The notes: generated by a model from the letters alone, not told the origin. Counted from the first letter of the stretch, positions 1 through 9,676 are shown. The stretch is 64,000 bases of DNA from an uncultured Armatimonadota bacterium (GCA_903910385.1 CAIVZM010000029.1:62001-126000), one strand, 5' to 3'. Numbers and translations are program-made.

Positions 1-13
1 CGCCTGAACCCGG

Positions 14-2518
14 TTAAAGAAGGCTCATAGGATCAATATCGACAGTCAACCCGATGCGGTCTGTCTGGGAAAGTTGCGCCATGGCGGCGCGGAGCCGTGC
101 GCGGAGCAAATCTGTGTCCGGAGCCTTGATGAGTAGATGCCATCGATACTTGCCGCGCAGGCGCGACAGGGGACAGGCAGCAGGGCCGAGGACAGTCAGG
201 CCATCATCGCCCATTTTGGGGCCATCCAGAATCGAGTAACTCCCGCCCAGTACGGAGGCGAGGGCGCGGACGCGCCCTTCCGCATCACGAGGGTTTTCAT
301 CCTGTGAGACGACATTTGCCAGACGGGTGAAGGGGGGATAGGAAAGTTCACGGCGGTTGAGGATTTCACGTCGGTAAAACGTTTCGTAATCGTGATTGGC
401 GGCGGCGGCGACGCTCTCATGCTCCGGGTTGAACGTCTGAACAATGACATGACCGGGTTTGCGCCCACGTCCCGCTCGCCCGGAAACCTGCGTCAGCAGT
501 TGAAAGGCGCGTTCACTGGCGCGGAAATCGGGCATATTCAGCGCCGTATCCGCGGAGATAACCCCGACCAGAGTGACGCCTGCGAAGTCCAGCCCTTTAG
601 CGACCATTTGCGTACCGATCAGAATATCCGCCTCACCGGAACGAAAAGTACGGAGCATTTTCAGGTGGGCGTCTTTTTGTTGCGTCGTATCCCGATCCAT
701 ACGGATCACGCGGGCTTCCGGGAAAAGAGCGCGAACTTCTATTTCCACCTTTTCGGTACCGATTCCGAATGGTCGGATGCGGTCTCCGGCGCATTGCGGG
801 CAGACGCTCGGGGCTTTACGCTCATAGGCGCAATGGTGGCAGACAAGTCGGGCGCTTGCCTGATGAAAAGTCAGGGAGACATCGCAGTGCGGGCAACGCG
901 TCGTATAGCCGCAGTCCCGGCAGAGGAGGAACATCGCAAAGCCGCGCCGGTTGAGGAAAAGAATGGTCTGCTCGCCTTTTGCCAGACGGTCGGCAATCGC
1001 TTCGCGCAGAGATTCCGCGAAAAGCTGGGGCGAAGCTCCCTTTTTCCGGTAACCCTCTCGTAAATCCACAATTTCCACCGAGGGAAGGGGACGGTTGAGC
1101 GCCCGTTGACGCAGCGGTAAAAAGCCCCATTCGCCGGATTCCGCTTTATAAAACGATTCCATCGCCGGAGTAGCGGAACCCAGAAGAACGGTAGCCCCGG
1201 TCGCTCGCGCCCGGGCAATGGCGACATCGCGGGCATGGTAACGCGGTGAGGGTTGATCCTGTTTGTAGGAACTTTCATGTTCCTCGTCCACGACGATCAG
1301 TCCCACATTATCCAGAGGCGCGAAGACGGCGGATCGGGCGCCGACCACGACATCCGCTTCGCCGCGTCCGATCCGTTGCCACTCGTCGCGCCGTTCCCCT
1401 TCGGACAGAGCGGAATGGAGCACCGCCACCCGATCACCGATCCGGGCGCGGAAGTTATCGACCACCTGCGCGGTCAGAGCGATTTCCGGGACAAGAACCA
1501 GCGCCGACCGTTTGCGCCGCCGTGTCTCCGCAATCGCCCGAAGGTAGACTTCCGTTTTGCCCGATCCGGTGACGCCATACAGCAAAGCGGTGTTCGCCTG
1601 TTGCGTATCCAGTCGCTTCTTAATTTCTGCAACGGCGTTTTCCTGTTCTCCGGTGGGCATCGGAGGGACAGCGGCTCCGGCGACAAAGCGGAATGGTCTG
1701 CGGCGTGTCTCAATAATCGTCACCTCGATAACGCCGTCCGCTTCTAACTTCTTGAGCGCCGCCGGGGATGCTTCCGAAAGCGCCAGAATCTCCGCCACCG
1801 GAAGCGGGCCGCCACCCGATTCGATCAAGGTCTTGATCATCCGCGCCTGTGCCGGTGCTTTTTCCTGCCGCTTCGTCACTTCCGCTTCCGCATCGTCCCA
1901 GTTCGGAATTAGCCGCGCCGCCCGAACCCGGCGTGCGCCGATCTTCGGTGGTTCTACCCGCCATTCGTCCCGTAATAATCCGCGCTTCCGTAACAGCGAA
2001 ACCGGGGAGTCGATCTTCGCTACGCCGATTATCTTCTTGATTTCTTCCTCGGTGGCGGATCGTTCCGGCGTCCCCGCCAGCGCTTCAAGGACGGCGCGAT
2101 GCGAAGCGACCAGCGACGGTAAGACTGCCTGCCAGTCCCCGGTAAGCGCATAGCGTCGGATAATATGCGCCGCCTGAACTTCGGGAATTACCGTGCGGAC
2201 GCACTGCGCCAGATCAGCGAGGTATTGTTGCGCCATCCAGCGAGCGGTCTTCAAAACGGCATCGGGCAGATTCGCTCCATCGCCGCCCACCCGCGCCGTA
2301 ATATCTTTGATAGTCTCCGCTTCCAGTTTATCGGGGGGGCGTTCGGTCAGAGTGAGGATATAACCGATGACTTCCTGCTTCCCGAAGGGCACAGCGACGC
2401 ACGATCCTGCGGTCAACTCCCCTTGCAACCACTCTGGTACGCGGTAGGTAAACGGCTGACGCAATCCCGGCGCCTCCACATTGACCACCACCGAAGCGAA
2501 GAGCAAAGTATCAGACAC
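14..2518 (-). CDS. priA: Primosomal protein N' (PriA), replication-restart helicase
   Basis: PriA is a DEAH-type superfamily 2 helicase that recognises stalled forks and reloads the replisome in the cytoplasm. The 834-residue product is full length for the family. It has the N-terminal 3'-end-binding domain, a Walker A motif (GVTGSGKT, about residue 316), the DEEH box in VVDEEHESSYKQ, and a zinc-binding block of paired cysteines (CRDCGYTTRCPHC, then CHHC and CPQC) inside the second helicase lobe. The start is a GTG at 2518. A TATAAC hexamer ends 9 bases upstream and no Shine-Dalgarno is visible, so the message may be leaderless. No gene lies between it and the left edge. Identification is secure; the leaderless start is inference. 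Confidence 0.97.
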   Translation of the reverse strand: MSDTLLFASVVVNVEAPGLRQPFTYRVPEWLQGELTAGSCVAVPFGKQEVIGYILTLTERPPDKLEAETIKDITARVGGDGANLPDAVLKTARWMAQQYLADLAQCVRTVIPEVQAAHIIRRYALTGDWQAVLPSLVASHRAVLEALAGTPERSATEEEIKKIIGVAKIDSPVSLLRKRGLLRDEWRVEPPKIGARRVRAARLIPNWDDAEAEVTKRQEKAPAQARMIKTLIESGGGPLPVAEILALSEASPAALKKLEADGVIEVTIIETRRRPFRFVAGAAVPPMPTGEQENAVAEIKKRLDTQQANTALLYGVTGSGKTEVYLRAIAETRRRKRSALVLVPEIALTAQVVDNFRARIGDRVAVLHSALSEGERRDEWQRIGRGEADVVVGARSAVFAPLDNVGLIVVDEEHESSYKQDQPSPRYHARDVAIARARATGATVLLGSATPAMESFYKAESGEWGFLPLRQRALNRPLPSVEIVDLREGYRKKGASPQLFAESLREAIADRLAKGEQTILFLNRRGFAMFLLCRDCGYTTRCPHCDVSLTFHQASARLVCHHCAYERKAPSVCPQCAGDRIRPFGIGTEKVEIEVRALFPEARVIRMDRDTTQQKDAHLKMLRTFRSGEADILIGTQMVAKGLDFAGVTLVGVISADTALNMPDFRASERAFQLLTQVSGRAGRGRKPGHVIVQTFNPEHESVAAAANHDYETFYRREILNRRELSYPPFTRLANVVSQDENPRDAEGRVRALASVLGGSYSILDGPKMGDDGLTVLGPAACPLSRLRGKYRWHLLIKAPDTDLLRARLRAAMAQLSQTDRIGLTVDIDPMSLL

Positions 2519-2583
2519 GGTACTTCGTTATACCGCGCTTTGTCTGTATCGTGTGACCGTTGGTGTTACCCGGATCGCCTGCC

Positions 2584-2898
2584 CTATTTCTGATACGGCG
2601 CTTTTTCCGGCGAAATCTGACCCTCGTGATCAACGCCAGGATGCACCTCATACACCCACAGAGACTGCAACGCGGAATGCACATCGGAATGGCGGCAGAC
2701 ACGGGCTAACGGCGCCGTATGCCGCTCCCAATTCCGCACCCATTCCTGATGCTGGGGTGTGAGCAGGGCGATTGCCGCTTCGGGATCGGGATACCAGAAC
2801 CGCTCCATAGCGGAGAACTTGCGAAATGTCATCAGTGATTGGTTCCATTGATCGGGAACCAGCAACCCGACTACCGGATGCTGAATGGCAGTAAGCAT
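2584..2898 (-). CDS. Hypothetical protein, 104 aa
   Basis: I do not recognise this protein. The start is chosen at the ATG at 2898, 9 bases downstream of a good AGGAG; a TTG at 2940 would extend it upstream but lacks a ribosome site. The sequence is rich in Trp, Phe and Tyr, has no membrane segment and looks soluble (for example WNQSLMTFRKFSAMERFWY). A second ATG 4 bases upstream opens an alternative frame over the same stretch, but that product is low-complexity and less protein-like. It lies upstream of priA in the same direction, 65 bases from priA's GTG, so it could be co-transcribed unless priA's own -10 is used. Confidence 0.6.
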   Translation of the reverse strand: MLTAIQHPVVGLLVPDQWNQSLMTFRKFSAMERFWYPDPEAAIALLTPQHQEWVRNWERHTAPLARVCRHSDVHSALQSLWVYEVHPGVDHEGQISPEKAPYQK

Positions 2899-3313
2899 CC
2901 ATAAAATCTCCTGAATGCGCTTTATTCCAAGTAATCTCAACGGCGACTATGAGGAGGTAGTTTTAACGTCTATCCGAGGGGTCTTGGACGGAATCGGCGG
3001 TCTGTTTCTGCCGGATTACTCTGTCGGCGTCAGTCCGATGAGGATGTATCGAGTCAAATCTTTGCCGGAGCGGGAAGCGCGGCGGACAGTTTTCAATTCG
3101 GCGCGATAACGTCGGGGCGCTTGCAAAGGATACTCCTGCTGCACATTCACTAATCAATGAGGCGTTATAAAGTCACTTTCTCAAAGAGGACTTCCGCTCC
3201 CTGCGCCGACAGGCGGTGCGTTCCCGCACGAAACCGATATGACGATTGAAATACTCCGCGCCCGGTCGAGCGGCGACAATAACGGAACCGTTTCCGCCTG
3301 TGGACGCTCGCTC
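2899..3313. other. Non-coding stretch with possible decayed coding remnant
   Basis: No intact gene is visible in about 415 bases. On the minus strand, around 3165-3300, two overlapping frames read like pieces of one protein: one gives GNGSVIVAARPGAEYF, the other FRAGTHRLSAQGAEVLFEKV before a TAA. This suggests a frameshifted 3' end of a lost gene lying just downstream of the HigBA pair. It is a weak call made on composition alone. Confidence 0.3.
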
Positions 3314-3607
3314 CTATTTAGAGGCGACGATTACTCCGGTTGCGGGGGATCGTTGTTGCTGGCGTTGCTGCAAAATCTCTAACAGGTCAGTGGGGGAGAG
3401 ACCGCGCTTTTCCATCTCGTACTCAATGGCGGAAATCGGGTCGGGCGGGGCGATAGGATAGACGCGCCGCTCGTAGGTCTCAATCAGCGAGGTCAATACG
3501 TCAAGGCGGTCTAACTCCGGCGTTCCCGCTTTCGCCTCCATCAGCATCTCAACTTCCTCAAGCGCGGCGTTATATTCTTGTTCCGTGCGAATTGGCTTAA
3601 TTTCCAT
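3314..3607 (-). CDS. higA: HigA-type antitoxin, C-terminally truncated
   Basis: The first 75 residues match the HigA antitoxins that follow HigB toxins: a dimerising N-terminus (EQEYNAALEEVEMLM, then LDVLTSLIETYERRVYP) and the first helices of a Cro/C1-type HTH (ISAIEYEMEKRGLSPTDLLEIL). Family members normally continue for about 30-40 more residues with the DNA-recognition helix and a leucine-rich tail. Here the frame runs into a glutamine-rich stretch and stops at residue 97. The recognition helix is absent, so toxin binding may persist while operator binding is probably lost. The gene overlaps the end of higB by 11 bases and follows it in the same operon. Confidence 0.8.
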   Translation of the reverse strand: MEIKPIRTEQEYNAALEEVEMLMEAKAGTPELDRLDVLTSLIETYERRVYPIAPPDPISAIEYEMEKRGLSPTDLLEILQQRQQQRSPATGVIVASK

Positions 3608-3914
3608 GAGCGCTCCTCAATTGTATCGTCGCCACGTCCACGCGGTCATACTCGGCATGACTTCCGATAAATTTGACATAAACGGTCTGAGCGAGATAGT
3701 TGACATAAACGACGAGGCGGTAATCGTTCCCCTTGATATTGAAAACGATACGGCTTTCCCCAACGACGCTGGCGTTCGCGTAAGCCTGTTTGACCTCATT
3801 GGGCGACTTCCAAACCGCCTGTTCCGTTTCCTCGAACCACGCTCGCAACGGTCGCTCCGCATCAGGATGACTTTCCCAGAATTCGCGTAACGTTCGGCGG
3901 GCGATAACTCTCAC
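3597..3914 (-). CDS. higB: HigB-family toxin (RelE-like mRNA interferase)
   Basis: This is a 105-residue HigB toxin (PF09907-type), a ribosome-dependent mRNA-cleaving enzyme of the RelE/ParE fold. The family hallmarks are visible in order: VIARRTLREFWESHPDAERPLRAWFEE at the N-terminus, then the central strand block VFNIKGNDYRLVVYV, and the C-terminal FIGSHAEYDRVD. Length is normal and the frame is intact. It is first in a toxin-antitoxin operon whose second gene is a shortened antitoxin. That is surprising if the toxin is active, so either the residual antitoxin still neutralises it, the toxin is weak, or a second antitoxin exists elsewhere. Confidence 0.88.
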   Translation of the reverse strand: MRVIARRTLREFWESHPDAERPLRAWFEETEQAVWKSPNEVKQAYANASVVGESRIVFNIKGNDYRLVVYVNYLAQTVYVKFIGSHAEYDRVDVATIQLRSAHGN

Positions 3915-4124
3915 GCTTGCATTTTATCCCATTTCAATCGGGGAGAAAGTCCCCGAAGGGATTTTCCGCAAGGGGTATGGCTTTCCTCGTTAGTAGGGCA
4001 AATCGCCTACGCAGTGGGTGATACCCCCTACAATCCTGATTTGCTCCCCCCTCTTCCGTCTGCGGGGTAGGGGGTGGGGGCTTCAAACGCCCAATTAATG
4101 ATTCCCGTGACGGGCGGACGGATT

Positions 4125-4229
4125 TCCCAAGTTCCCAAAAGGACGTTCGCCACGCCAAAAATTATTTTCTTCGCGCCAAAAAGGATTCCCTTCTTCCCTA
4201 AAAGGGTTTCCGAATCGGCAAAAAGGACG
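4125..4229. repeat. Five degenerate 21-bp tandem repeats
   Basis: Five back-to-back 21-base units (4125-4145, 4146-4166, 4167-4187, 4188-4208, 4209-4229) share a central CCAAAA/GCAAAAAGGA core. The unit is a multiple of three, so the plus strand reads as a degenerate heptapeptide repeat ending in PKR plus one residue. No convincing gene carries it. It sits in the roughly 500-base gap 3915-4417 between HigB and a membrane-protein gene; the rest of that gap holds only short G/C-rich tracts and no recognised gene. Confidence 0.75.
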
Positions 4230-4417
4230 CCCGCCTCCGTAATTTTAATATCTATACTATCTGTTTTAAGAGGATCTCACTGCCCTTGTACAGTACCTAA
4301 AACGCTAAAATATAGCCCACTGTATTTTTGAGATTTTGACTGTTTGAGGTATTGTATGTTAGCATAAAAACGTTCGGTAGCAATGACGACTTAAACTTGC
4401 CGATAAGGGAATGACCG

Positions 4418-5161
4418 ATGACTAAGCGTACTTTACAGAGGTGGATTATCGGGGTAATCTCGTTCTATATAATCTTGGTGGTCGCTTATTTTCTCCTGCG
4501 TCTTTACGCTCCGCCTACCACTATTCCCAATGTTCCGCCTTCTACCCTTACTCGTGTTGCTGATATTCTAAAAGATATATCTACTCTACTTGTCGCTATT
4601 CCTGCCGCGTGGTTAGGATATTGTTTTCAGCGACGTTCGGCTTATCTCCAGCAACTCCGTACTCTCTATACAAAACTTGTCATTGCGATTCAAGACTGTA
4701 TTACATATACTCACCATGCGAATCCGACAGAGGCCGAATACGCTAAAACATTGAACACGTTAAGCGTTGCTATTGAAGAGATACGTGGCGTGTTCATGAA
4801 TTTTCCAAAAGAAAACTCTACTGGCGGCATCTTCCCATTTGAGGCCGTAAAGTCTATGATTGATGAAGTCACTTCGTTAAAAAGTGGCGACGATTTTAAG
4901 AAAGACGATGCGGCAAAACGACGGAGGAATATCGTCGAAATGTGGAAAGCTATCCGTGAACCTTTTCTTCTGGAATTTGACCGGGATTTCCCCTCTTATC
5001 CTGTAAGTCCTTACCTCTTTAAACATCGCGTTCAAGAGATCTCAGTGGTCGAGGCTGAGTCAGAACAGGTGGCGGCATCCGCAACTGAAAATAATTTAGT
5101 ACACGCCACTGTATCCACAACTGAGGCGGAAAGCAACATCAGTAGAGCCGGATTAAGATAA
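4418..5161 (+). CDS. Hypothetical two-TM membrane protein, 247 aa
   Basis: No family is recognised. The ATG at 4418 opens a frame with a hydrophobic N-terminal helix at about residues 9-28 (IIGVISFYIILVVAYFLL) and a second at about 50-68 (ISTLLVAIPAAWLGYCF). A soluble region of about 180 residues follows, containing amphipathic helices, a charged stretch near residue 160 and an acidic, Ser/Thr-rich tail. Codon use is clearly AT-richer than in the flanking priA and groEL regions, which suggests recent transfer. It is flanked by the HigBA pair and repeats on one side and a strong terminator on the other, so it looks like part of an accessory patch. Function unknown. Confidence 0.75.
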   Translation: MTKRTLQRWIIGVISFYIILVVAYFLLRLYAPPTTIPNVPPSTLTRVADILKDISTLLVAIPAAWLGYCFQRRSAYLQQLRTLYTKLVIAIQDCITYTHHANPTEAEYAKTLNTLSVAIEEIRGVFMNFPKENSTGGIFPFEAVKSMIDEVTSLKSGDDFKKDDAAKRRRNIVEMWKAIREPFLLEFDRDFPSYPVSPYLFKHRVQEISVVEAESEQVAASATENNLVHATVSTTEAESNISRAGLR

Positions 5162-5197
5162 GGCGACACATCCTGACAACTTGGATTTAGAAGCAGT

Positions 5198-5230
5198 AAA
5201 GAACCCGGCGCGAATCGCGCCGGGTTCTTT
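5198..5230. terminator. Bidirectional terminator
   Basis: A perfect 15-bp stem (AAAGAACCCGGCGCG) with a 3-base loop ends in TTT on both strands. It lies between two convergent genes, the membrane protein ending at 5161 and groEL ending at 5273, and can serve both. Confidence 0.9.
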
Positions 5231-5272
5231 ACGTATCATCGGGGGACAAATCCCCGACCTACTGTCTGCGAC

Positions 5273-6895
5273 CTAATAGTCGTCGTGGTCGTGGCCGCCG
5301 GCGGGGGCGGATTTCTTTTCGGGCTTCTCGGTGACAAGAGCCTCGGTGGTGAGGATCATGGACGCGATGGAGGCGGCGTTCTGCAGGGCGGAACGGGAAA
5401 CCTTCACCGGGTCAATGACGCCGAACGCCATCATGTCGCCGTACTCTTCGGTCAGGGCGTTGAAGCCATGACCCTTGGGAAGCGTGCGGATCTTGTTGAC
5501 GACGACGGAACCTTCGAGACCCGCGTTTTCCGCGATGGTGCGGAGCGGAGATTCGAGAGCGCGGCGCACAATCTGGACGCCGACCTTTTCATCGTTGTCA
5601 TCGGTCACTACGGAATCGAGCGCATCGATAATATTGATGAGCGCAACGCCGCCGCCGGGAACGATACCTTCCTCAACCGCAGCGCGGGTGGCGGAAAGGG
5701 CGTCCTCGAAACGGTGCTTCTTTTCCTTGAGTTCGGTCTCGGTCGCAGCGCCAACCTGGATAACGGCGACGCCGCCCGCCAGTTTCGCCAGACGCTCCTG
5801 CAACTTCTCCTTGTCATAGGAGGAGTCGGTCGTCTCCATCTGAGCCTTGATCTGCTTGATGCGTCCCTGAACGCCCGCCGCAGAACCTGCGCCCTCAACG
5901 ATGGTCGTGTCATCCTTGGTGACGACGATTTTCTTCGCCGCGCCAAGTGATTCGAGGTCGACGCCATCGAGTTTCAGACCGAGGTCTTCCGTGATGAATC
6001 GTCCGCCGGTCAGGACAGCGAGGTCTTCCATCATCGCCTTGCGTCGGTCGCCGAAGCCGGGAGCCTTGACCGCCGTGACATTCAGGATGCCGCGAATCTT
6101 GTTGACGACCAGAGTCGCCAGCGCGTCGCCGTCCACGTCCTCGCAGATGATCAGTAGCGGGCGGCGGGACTGCGCCAACTTCTCCAGAAGGGGAAGAAGG
6201 TCAGCGGCGGCGGAGATTTTCTTTTCGAACAGGAGGATGTACGGGTTCTCAAGAACCGCTTCCATGCGCTCGGGGTCGGTGACGAAGTAGGGGGAGATGT
6301 AACCCTTGTCGAACTGCATTCCTTCGACCACTTCGAGGGTGGTATCGCGGCCTTTGGATTCCTCGACCGTGATGACGCCGTCCTTGCCGACTTTGTCCAT
6401 CGCTTCGGCGACGATCTGACCGATTTCCTTGTCGTTGTTGCCGGAAATGGCGGCGACCTGAGCGACTCGCTCGCTGTCCGCGACTTCGACTGCATTTGCC
6501 TTCAGCGCCGCAACCGCAACTTCGACCGCCTTGTCGATACCACGCTTGACGGAGAGCGGAGCGCCGCCCGCCGCAACATAGCGCAGACCTTCATTAACGA
6601 TGCTCTGTGCGAGGACGGTGGCAGTGGTGGTGCCGTCGCCCGCGATATCATTCGTCTTGGACGCGACTTCGCGGACTAGCTGGGCACCCATGTTCTCGAA
6701 CTTGTCTTCGAGTTCCACTTCCTTGGCGACCGTGACGCCGTCCTTGGTGATGGTCGGGGAACCCCACTTCTTTTCAATGACGACATTGCGACCACGAGGT
6801 CCAAGCGTCACTTTTACCGCATTCGCTACCGCGTTCGCCCCACGCTCCAGAGCGCGGCGTGCGGCTTCATCGAACAGTAATTCCTTAGCAGCCAT
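5273..6895 (-). CDS. groEL: Chaperonin GroEL (60 kDa)
   Basis: GroEL forms the double heptameric ring that folds proteins with GroES and ATP in the cytoplasm. The 540-residue product is full length and almost fully conserved: [18 protein letters not shown] at the start, the ATP-binding [12 protein letters not shown], and the equatorial [14 protein letters not shown]. The C-terminus ends in GGHDHDDY rather than the GGM-rich tail of many GroELs, so the disordered tail inside the cavity is short, acidic and His-containing. It is 77 bases downstream of groES in one operon and has its own GGAG-type site (GGAGAAAACT before the ATG). Confidence 0.98.
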   Translation of the reverse strand: MAAKELLFDEAARRALERGANAVANAVKVTLGPRGRNVVIEKKWGSPTITKDGVTVAKEVELEDKFENMGAQLVREVASKTNDIAGDGTTTATVLAQSIVNEGLRYVAAGGAPLSVKRGIDKAVEVAVAALKANAVEVADSERVAQVAAISGNNDKEIGQIVAEAMDKVGKDGVITVEESKGRDTTLEVVEGMQFDKGYISPYFVTDPERMEAVLENPYILLFEKKISAAADLLPLLEKLAQSRRPLLIICEDVDGDALATLVVNKIRGILNVTAVKAPGFGDRRKAMMEDLAVLTGGRFITEDLGLKLDGVDLESLGAAKKIVVTKDDTTIVEGAGSAAGVQGRIKQIKAQMETTDSSYDKEKLQERLAKLAGGVAVIQVGAATETELKEKKHRFEDALSATRAAVEEGIVPGGGVALINIIDALDSVVTDDNDEKVGVQIVRRALESPLRTIAENAGLEGSVVVNKIRTLPKGHGFNALTEEYGDMMAFGVIDPVKVSRSALQNAASIASMILTTEALVTEKPEKKSAPAGGHDHDDY

Positions 6896-6972
6896 AGTTT
6901 TCTCCTTTTCGCGACGGTTTCGCCGCGAAAATAAAAAAGGGTGTTGTTTGATGCGATTTCCCGCATCAAAAA

Positions 6973-7260
6973 CTACGATTTAATTGCGTAAATTTGATCT
7001 TCGTCAAGAATGACAACGGTATCGCCGCCGAGTTTGAATTCGGTGCCGCCGTACTTGCTATAAACGACGACATCGCCGGTCTTGACGGTCAGGGTGCGGC
7101 GCTCGCCGTTATCGAGGACGCGGCCATTGCCTACAGCGATGACAGTTCCTTCCTGCGGCTTCTGTTTGGCGGCGTCGGGAAGAAAGATGCCGCCCGCCGA
7201 TTTTTCTTCGGCTTCTGACGGTTTGACAACAACCTTGTCTCCGAGCGGTCGGATTGTCAT
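6973..7260 (-). CDS. groES: Co-chaperonin GroES (10 kDa)
   Basis: GroES is the heptameric lid of GroEL. The 95-residue frame shows the family pattern: [29 protein letters not shown] (read here in two pieces, [11 protein letters not shown] and [16 protein letters not shown]), the mobile loop, and the closing [12 protein letters not shown]. It is the first gene of groES-groEL. A strong promoter lies about 100 bases upstream. No CIRCE element (the HrcA operator) is visible, so heat-shock control, if any, uses another signal. Confidence 0.98.
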   Translation of the reverse strand: MTIRPLGDKVVVKPSEAEEKSAGGIFLPDAAKQKPQEGTVIAVGNGRVLDNGERRTLTVKTGDVVVYSKYGGTEFKLGGDTVVILDEDQIYAIKS

Positions 7261-7356
7261 GGTCTCAGGCTCCTGTTTTGTTAGGATAGGTTTAGATTCG
7301 TTTTTGGGTTTGGCGACCGGATTTTTAGCAGTCTCCTCGCCCGATTGCCAACGCGG

Positions 7357-7385
7357 ATTGTACCGTTTTAGCAGACTGCTGTCAA
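7357..7385 (-). promoter_or_regulatory. Promoter of groES-groEL
   Basis: On the minus strand TTGACA (7385-7380) and TACAAT (7362-7357) are separated by exactly 17 bases. The spacer contains a small inverted repeat, AGCAG-T-CTGCT, and a related GACTGCTAAAA sequence recurs near 7320-7330. That pair could be an operator, but it does not match CIRCE. Confidence 0.85.
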
Positions 7386-7522
7386 TAGCGCTAATTTGTC
7401 AGGACTCCGGGATATAGGGAAAAGCCGTCGGCGCGGTGAATCTTAGCGAAGAAACGTCCAACGGCGTTACTGCCGTATTCGAGGCAAAGCATTCGTTTGA
7501 ATAAGGGGGGGCATCTGGTCGC

Positions 7523-9676
7523 ATGAATACGCTTCCGCGAGACTATGAACAGCGGGTCTATGCCGGGGTTCTCGGCAAAATTATCGGAGTCTATCTGGGG
7601 AGACCATTCGAAGGGTGGTCGAATAAACGTATCGAAGAAGAACTGGGTGAGGTGAATTACTATGTTCATGAACGTCTCAACCACCCGCTGATAGTTTCCG
7701 ATGATGATATCTCCGGCACCTTTACCTTTCTGCGCGCCCTGCCTGACCATGGTCTCAACCCGAACCTGAAGGCGAAGGATATCGGGGAAACGTGGCTCAA
7801 TTACCTGATTGACCGGCGCACTATTCTCTGGTGGGGCGGTATGGGCGTCAGCACCGAACATACCGCTTATCTGCGTCTGAAGAGCGGTATCCCGGCGCCG
7901 AAGTCCGGTAGTATCGCTCTGAACGGTGCGGTCGTCGCCGAGCAGATCGGGGCGCAAATCTTCATTGACGGATGGGGAATGGTCTGCCCCGGCGATCCGG
8001 AGCGGGCATCCGCCCTCGCCTGCGAGGCGGGAAGCGTCTCCCATGACGGCGAAGCGCTGTATGGAGCGCAGGTCGTCGCCGCAATGGAAGCGCAGGCGTT
8101 TGTCGAGGATGACATCAACAAGCTTCTGGATATCGCTCTCACATTCATCCCCCGCGCTTCGGTCATCTATCAGGTGATTCAAGATATCCGGGAGTGGCAC
8201 GCCAGAGACCCTCTGGACTGGCGGGCGACATTACGCAAGATCGAAGATAAATACGGCTACGATAAGTACGGCGGCGGCTGTCATATGGTCCCCAACCATG
8301 CCCTGATCATTCTCGGACTGCTTTATGGCGATGACGATTTCCAGAAATCCCTGATGGTCACCAACACCGCAGGTTGGGATACCGATTGCAACAGCGCCAA
8401 TGTGGGCTGTCTGATGGGTATCAAGAATGGGTTGGCTGGTATTGAGAAAACAGCGGATTTCCGTACTCCTGTCGCCGATAGACTGTACCTGCCGACCGCT
8501 GATGGTGGACGTTGCGTAACTGATGCTGTCCGCGAGAGCTACGAGATTATCAATATTGCGCGAGGGATGTGCGGATTGCCCGCCCTTTCTCCCAAGCAGG
8601 GAATGCGTTTCCATTTCAGCTTCCCGGATTCGGTACAGGGTTTTATGCCTGAAGATTCTCCAGAATCGCGCGGAACTGTAACCATCCGGAATATTTCGCA
8701 ACACGAAGCCGGTGTGGAAGACCCGCCGGACGAGCGGGTGCTGGAACTTCGTTATCATGGGATCGCGCCGGGGCGCATCGCTCGTGTCGCTACCGCAACC
8801 TTTCTGACGCCGGAAGCGCTCAAAGGGGGAGGGTATTTCATGATGGCCTGCCCTACGCTGTATCCCGGTCAGGTGGTACGGGCGCGTCTGGTGGCGGACA
8901 GCAAAAATATACGCCGAACCGAAGCGGGTCTGTTTATTCGGGTTTACGGCAAGGACGACGCTCTGGAAATCATTCGGACGGAGCGACAGTCCTTCGATAT
9001 TGGCGAAGCGCACTCGCTGGAATGGGTGATACCGGATACGGCAGGGCGACCGATTGCGGAAATCGGCATTGAAATCAGCGGCGCATCGGGTGATGGCAAG
9101 ATTTATCTGGGCTGGGTCGGTTGGGGCGGCGCTCCGAAGACGACCTTGCGAAAGCCGGAAAGCGGCAAGGCATGGCGTCGCGCCTGGGTGAATGCGGTGG
9201 ATGAGTTCCGCGAGTGGGGCGTTTCACGAACGTTCGGCCTGGTGCAGAACGAAGGGACGGGGCTTTTGTACCAGGGCGAGTGTTCCTGGAGCGATTACGC
9301 GTTGGTGACCAGCGGTCATGCACATCTGGCGGAAGCGTGGGGCATCGTTGCGGCGGTACGCGGAATGCGTCGCTACTTCGCCGTTATCCTCGATAACGCC
9401 GGTGTGGACGGAAGGGCGCGGCTTATCGAACGGTATGACGATACAGAGACCGTTCTGGCGGAGGAGGCTTTCCCCTGGGCGCTCTACGAGAATGTCCCTT
9501 TCACAATCACAATCGGTAAGAACGGACAGATTATGGCGAGCGTCGGCGCCGATATACGGCAAATCCGGCTTGTCGCTCAGTCTGACCCGGAGAGGACGCA
9601 CGGCGCGGCGGGAATGTATCTTCATGTAGGGCATTGCCAGTTTAGCGATGTGCGGATCGAAAGCATGGGCGCATGA
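7523..9676 (+). CDS. ADP-ribosylglycohydrolase-family protein with C-terminal β-domain
   Basis: The first half (about residues 10-330) is a DraG/ARH-type fold. Metal-binding signatures are visible: an SDDD motif near residue 60 (IVSDDDISGTFTFLRA) and the GWDTDCNSANVGCLMG block near residue 290. Such enzymes remove ADP-ribose from proteins or small molecules. The second half (about 370-717) is a predicted β-rich region with several Trp/Gly-containing strands and resembles carbohydrate-binding modules, though no family can be named. There is no signal peptide. Its stop overlaps the start of mqnB (ATGA), so the two are translationally coupled. The substrate is unknown; the link with a nucleoside hydrolase in the same operon hints at ribosyl-compound chemistry. 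Confidence 0.85.
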   Translation: MNTLPRDYEQRVYAGVLGKIIGVYLGRPFEGWSNKRIEEELGEVNYYVHERLNHPLIVSDDDISGTFTFLRALPDHGLNPNLKAKDIGETWLNYLIDRRTILWWGGMGVSTEHTAYLRLKSGIPAPKSGSIALNGAVVAEQIGAQIFIDGWGMVCPGDPERASALACEAGSVSHDGEALYGAQVVAAMEAQAFVEDDINKLLDIALTFIPRASVIYQVIQDIREWHARDPLDWRATLRKIEDKYGYDKYGGGCHMVPNHALIILGLLYGDDDFQKSLMVTNTAGWDTDCNSANVGCLMGIKNGLAGIEKTADFRTPVADRLYLPTADGGRCVTDAVRESYEIINIARGMCGLPALSPKQGMRFHFSFPDSVQGFMPEDSPESRGTVTIRNISQHEAGVEDPPDERVLELRYHGIAPGRIARVATATFLTPEALKGGGYFMMACPTLYPGQVVRARLVADSKNIRRTEAGLFIRVYGKDDALEIIRTERQSFDIGEAHSLEWVIPDTAGRPIAEIGIEISGASGDGKIYLGWVGWGGAPKTTLRKPESGKAWRRAWVNAVDEFREWGVSRTFGLVQNEGTGLLYQGECSWSDYALVTSGHAHLAEAWGIVAAVRGMRRYFAVILDNAGVDGRARLIERYDDTETVLAEEAFPWALYENVPFTITIGKNGQIMASVGADIRQIRLVAQSDPERTHGAAGMYLHVGHCQFSDVRIESMGA

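Noticed and set aside
4125-4229. CRISPR array
   Set aside because: Units abut without spacers and are degenerate; no cas genes occur in the window. The 15-bp array at 58.9 kb was rejected for the same reason.
7260-7400. CIRCE element upstream of groES
   Set aside because: TTAGCACTC-N9-GAGTGCTAA was sought. Only TCTGCTAAAA/ACTGCTAAAA direct copies and a short AGCAG-T-CTGCT inverted repeat are present.
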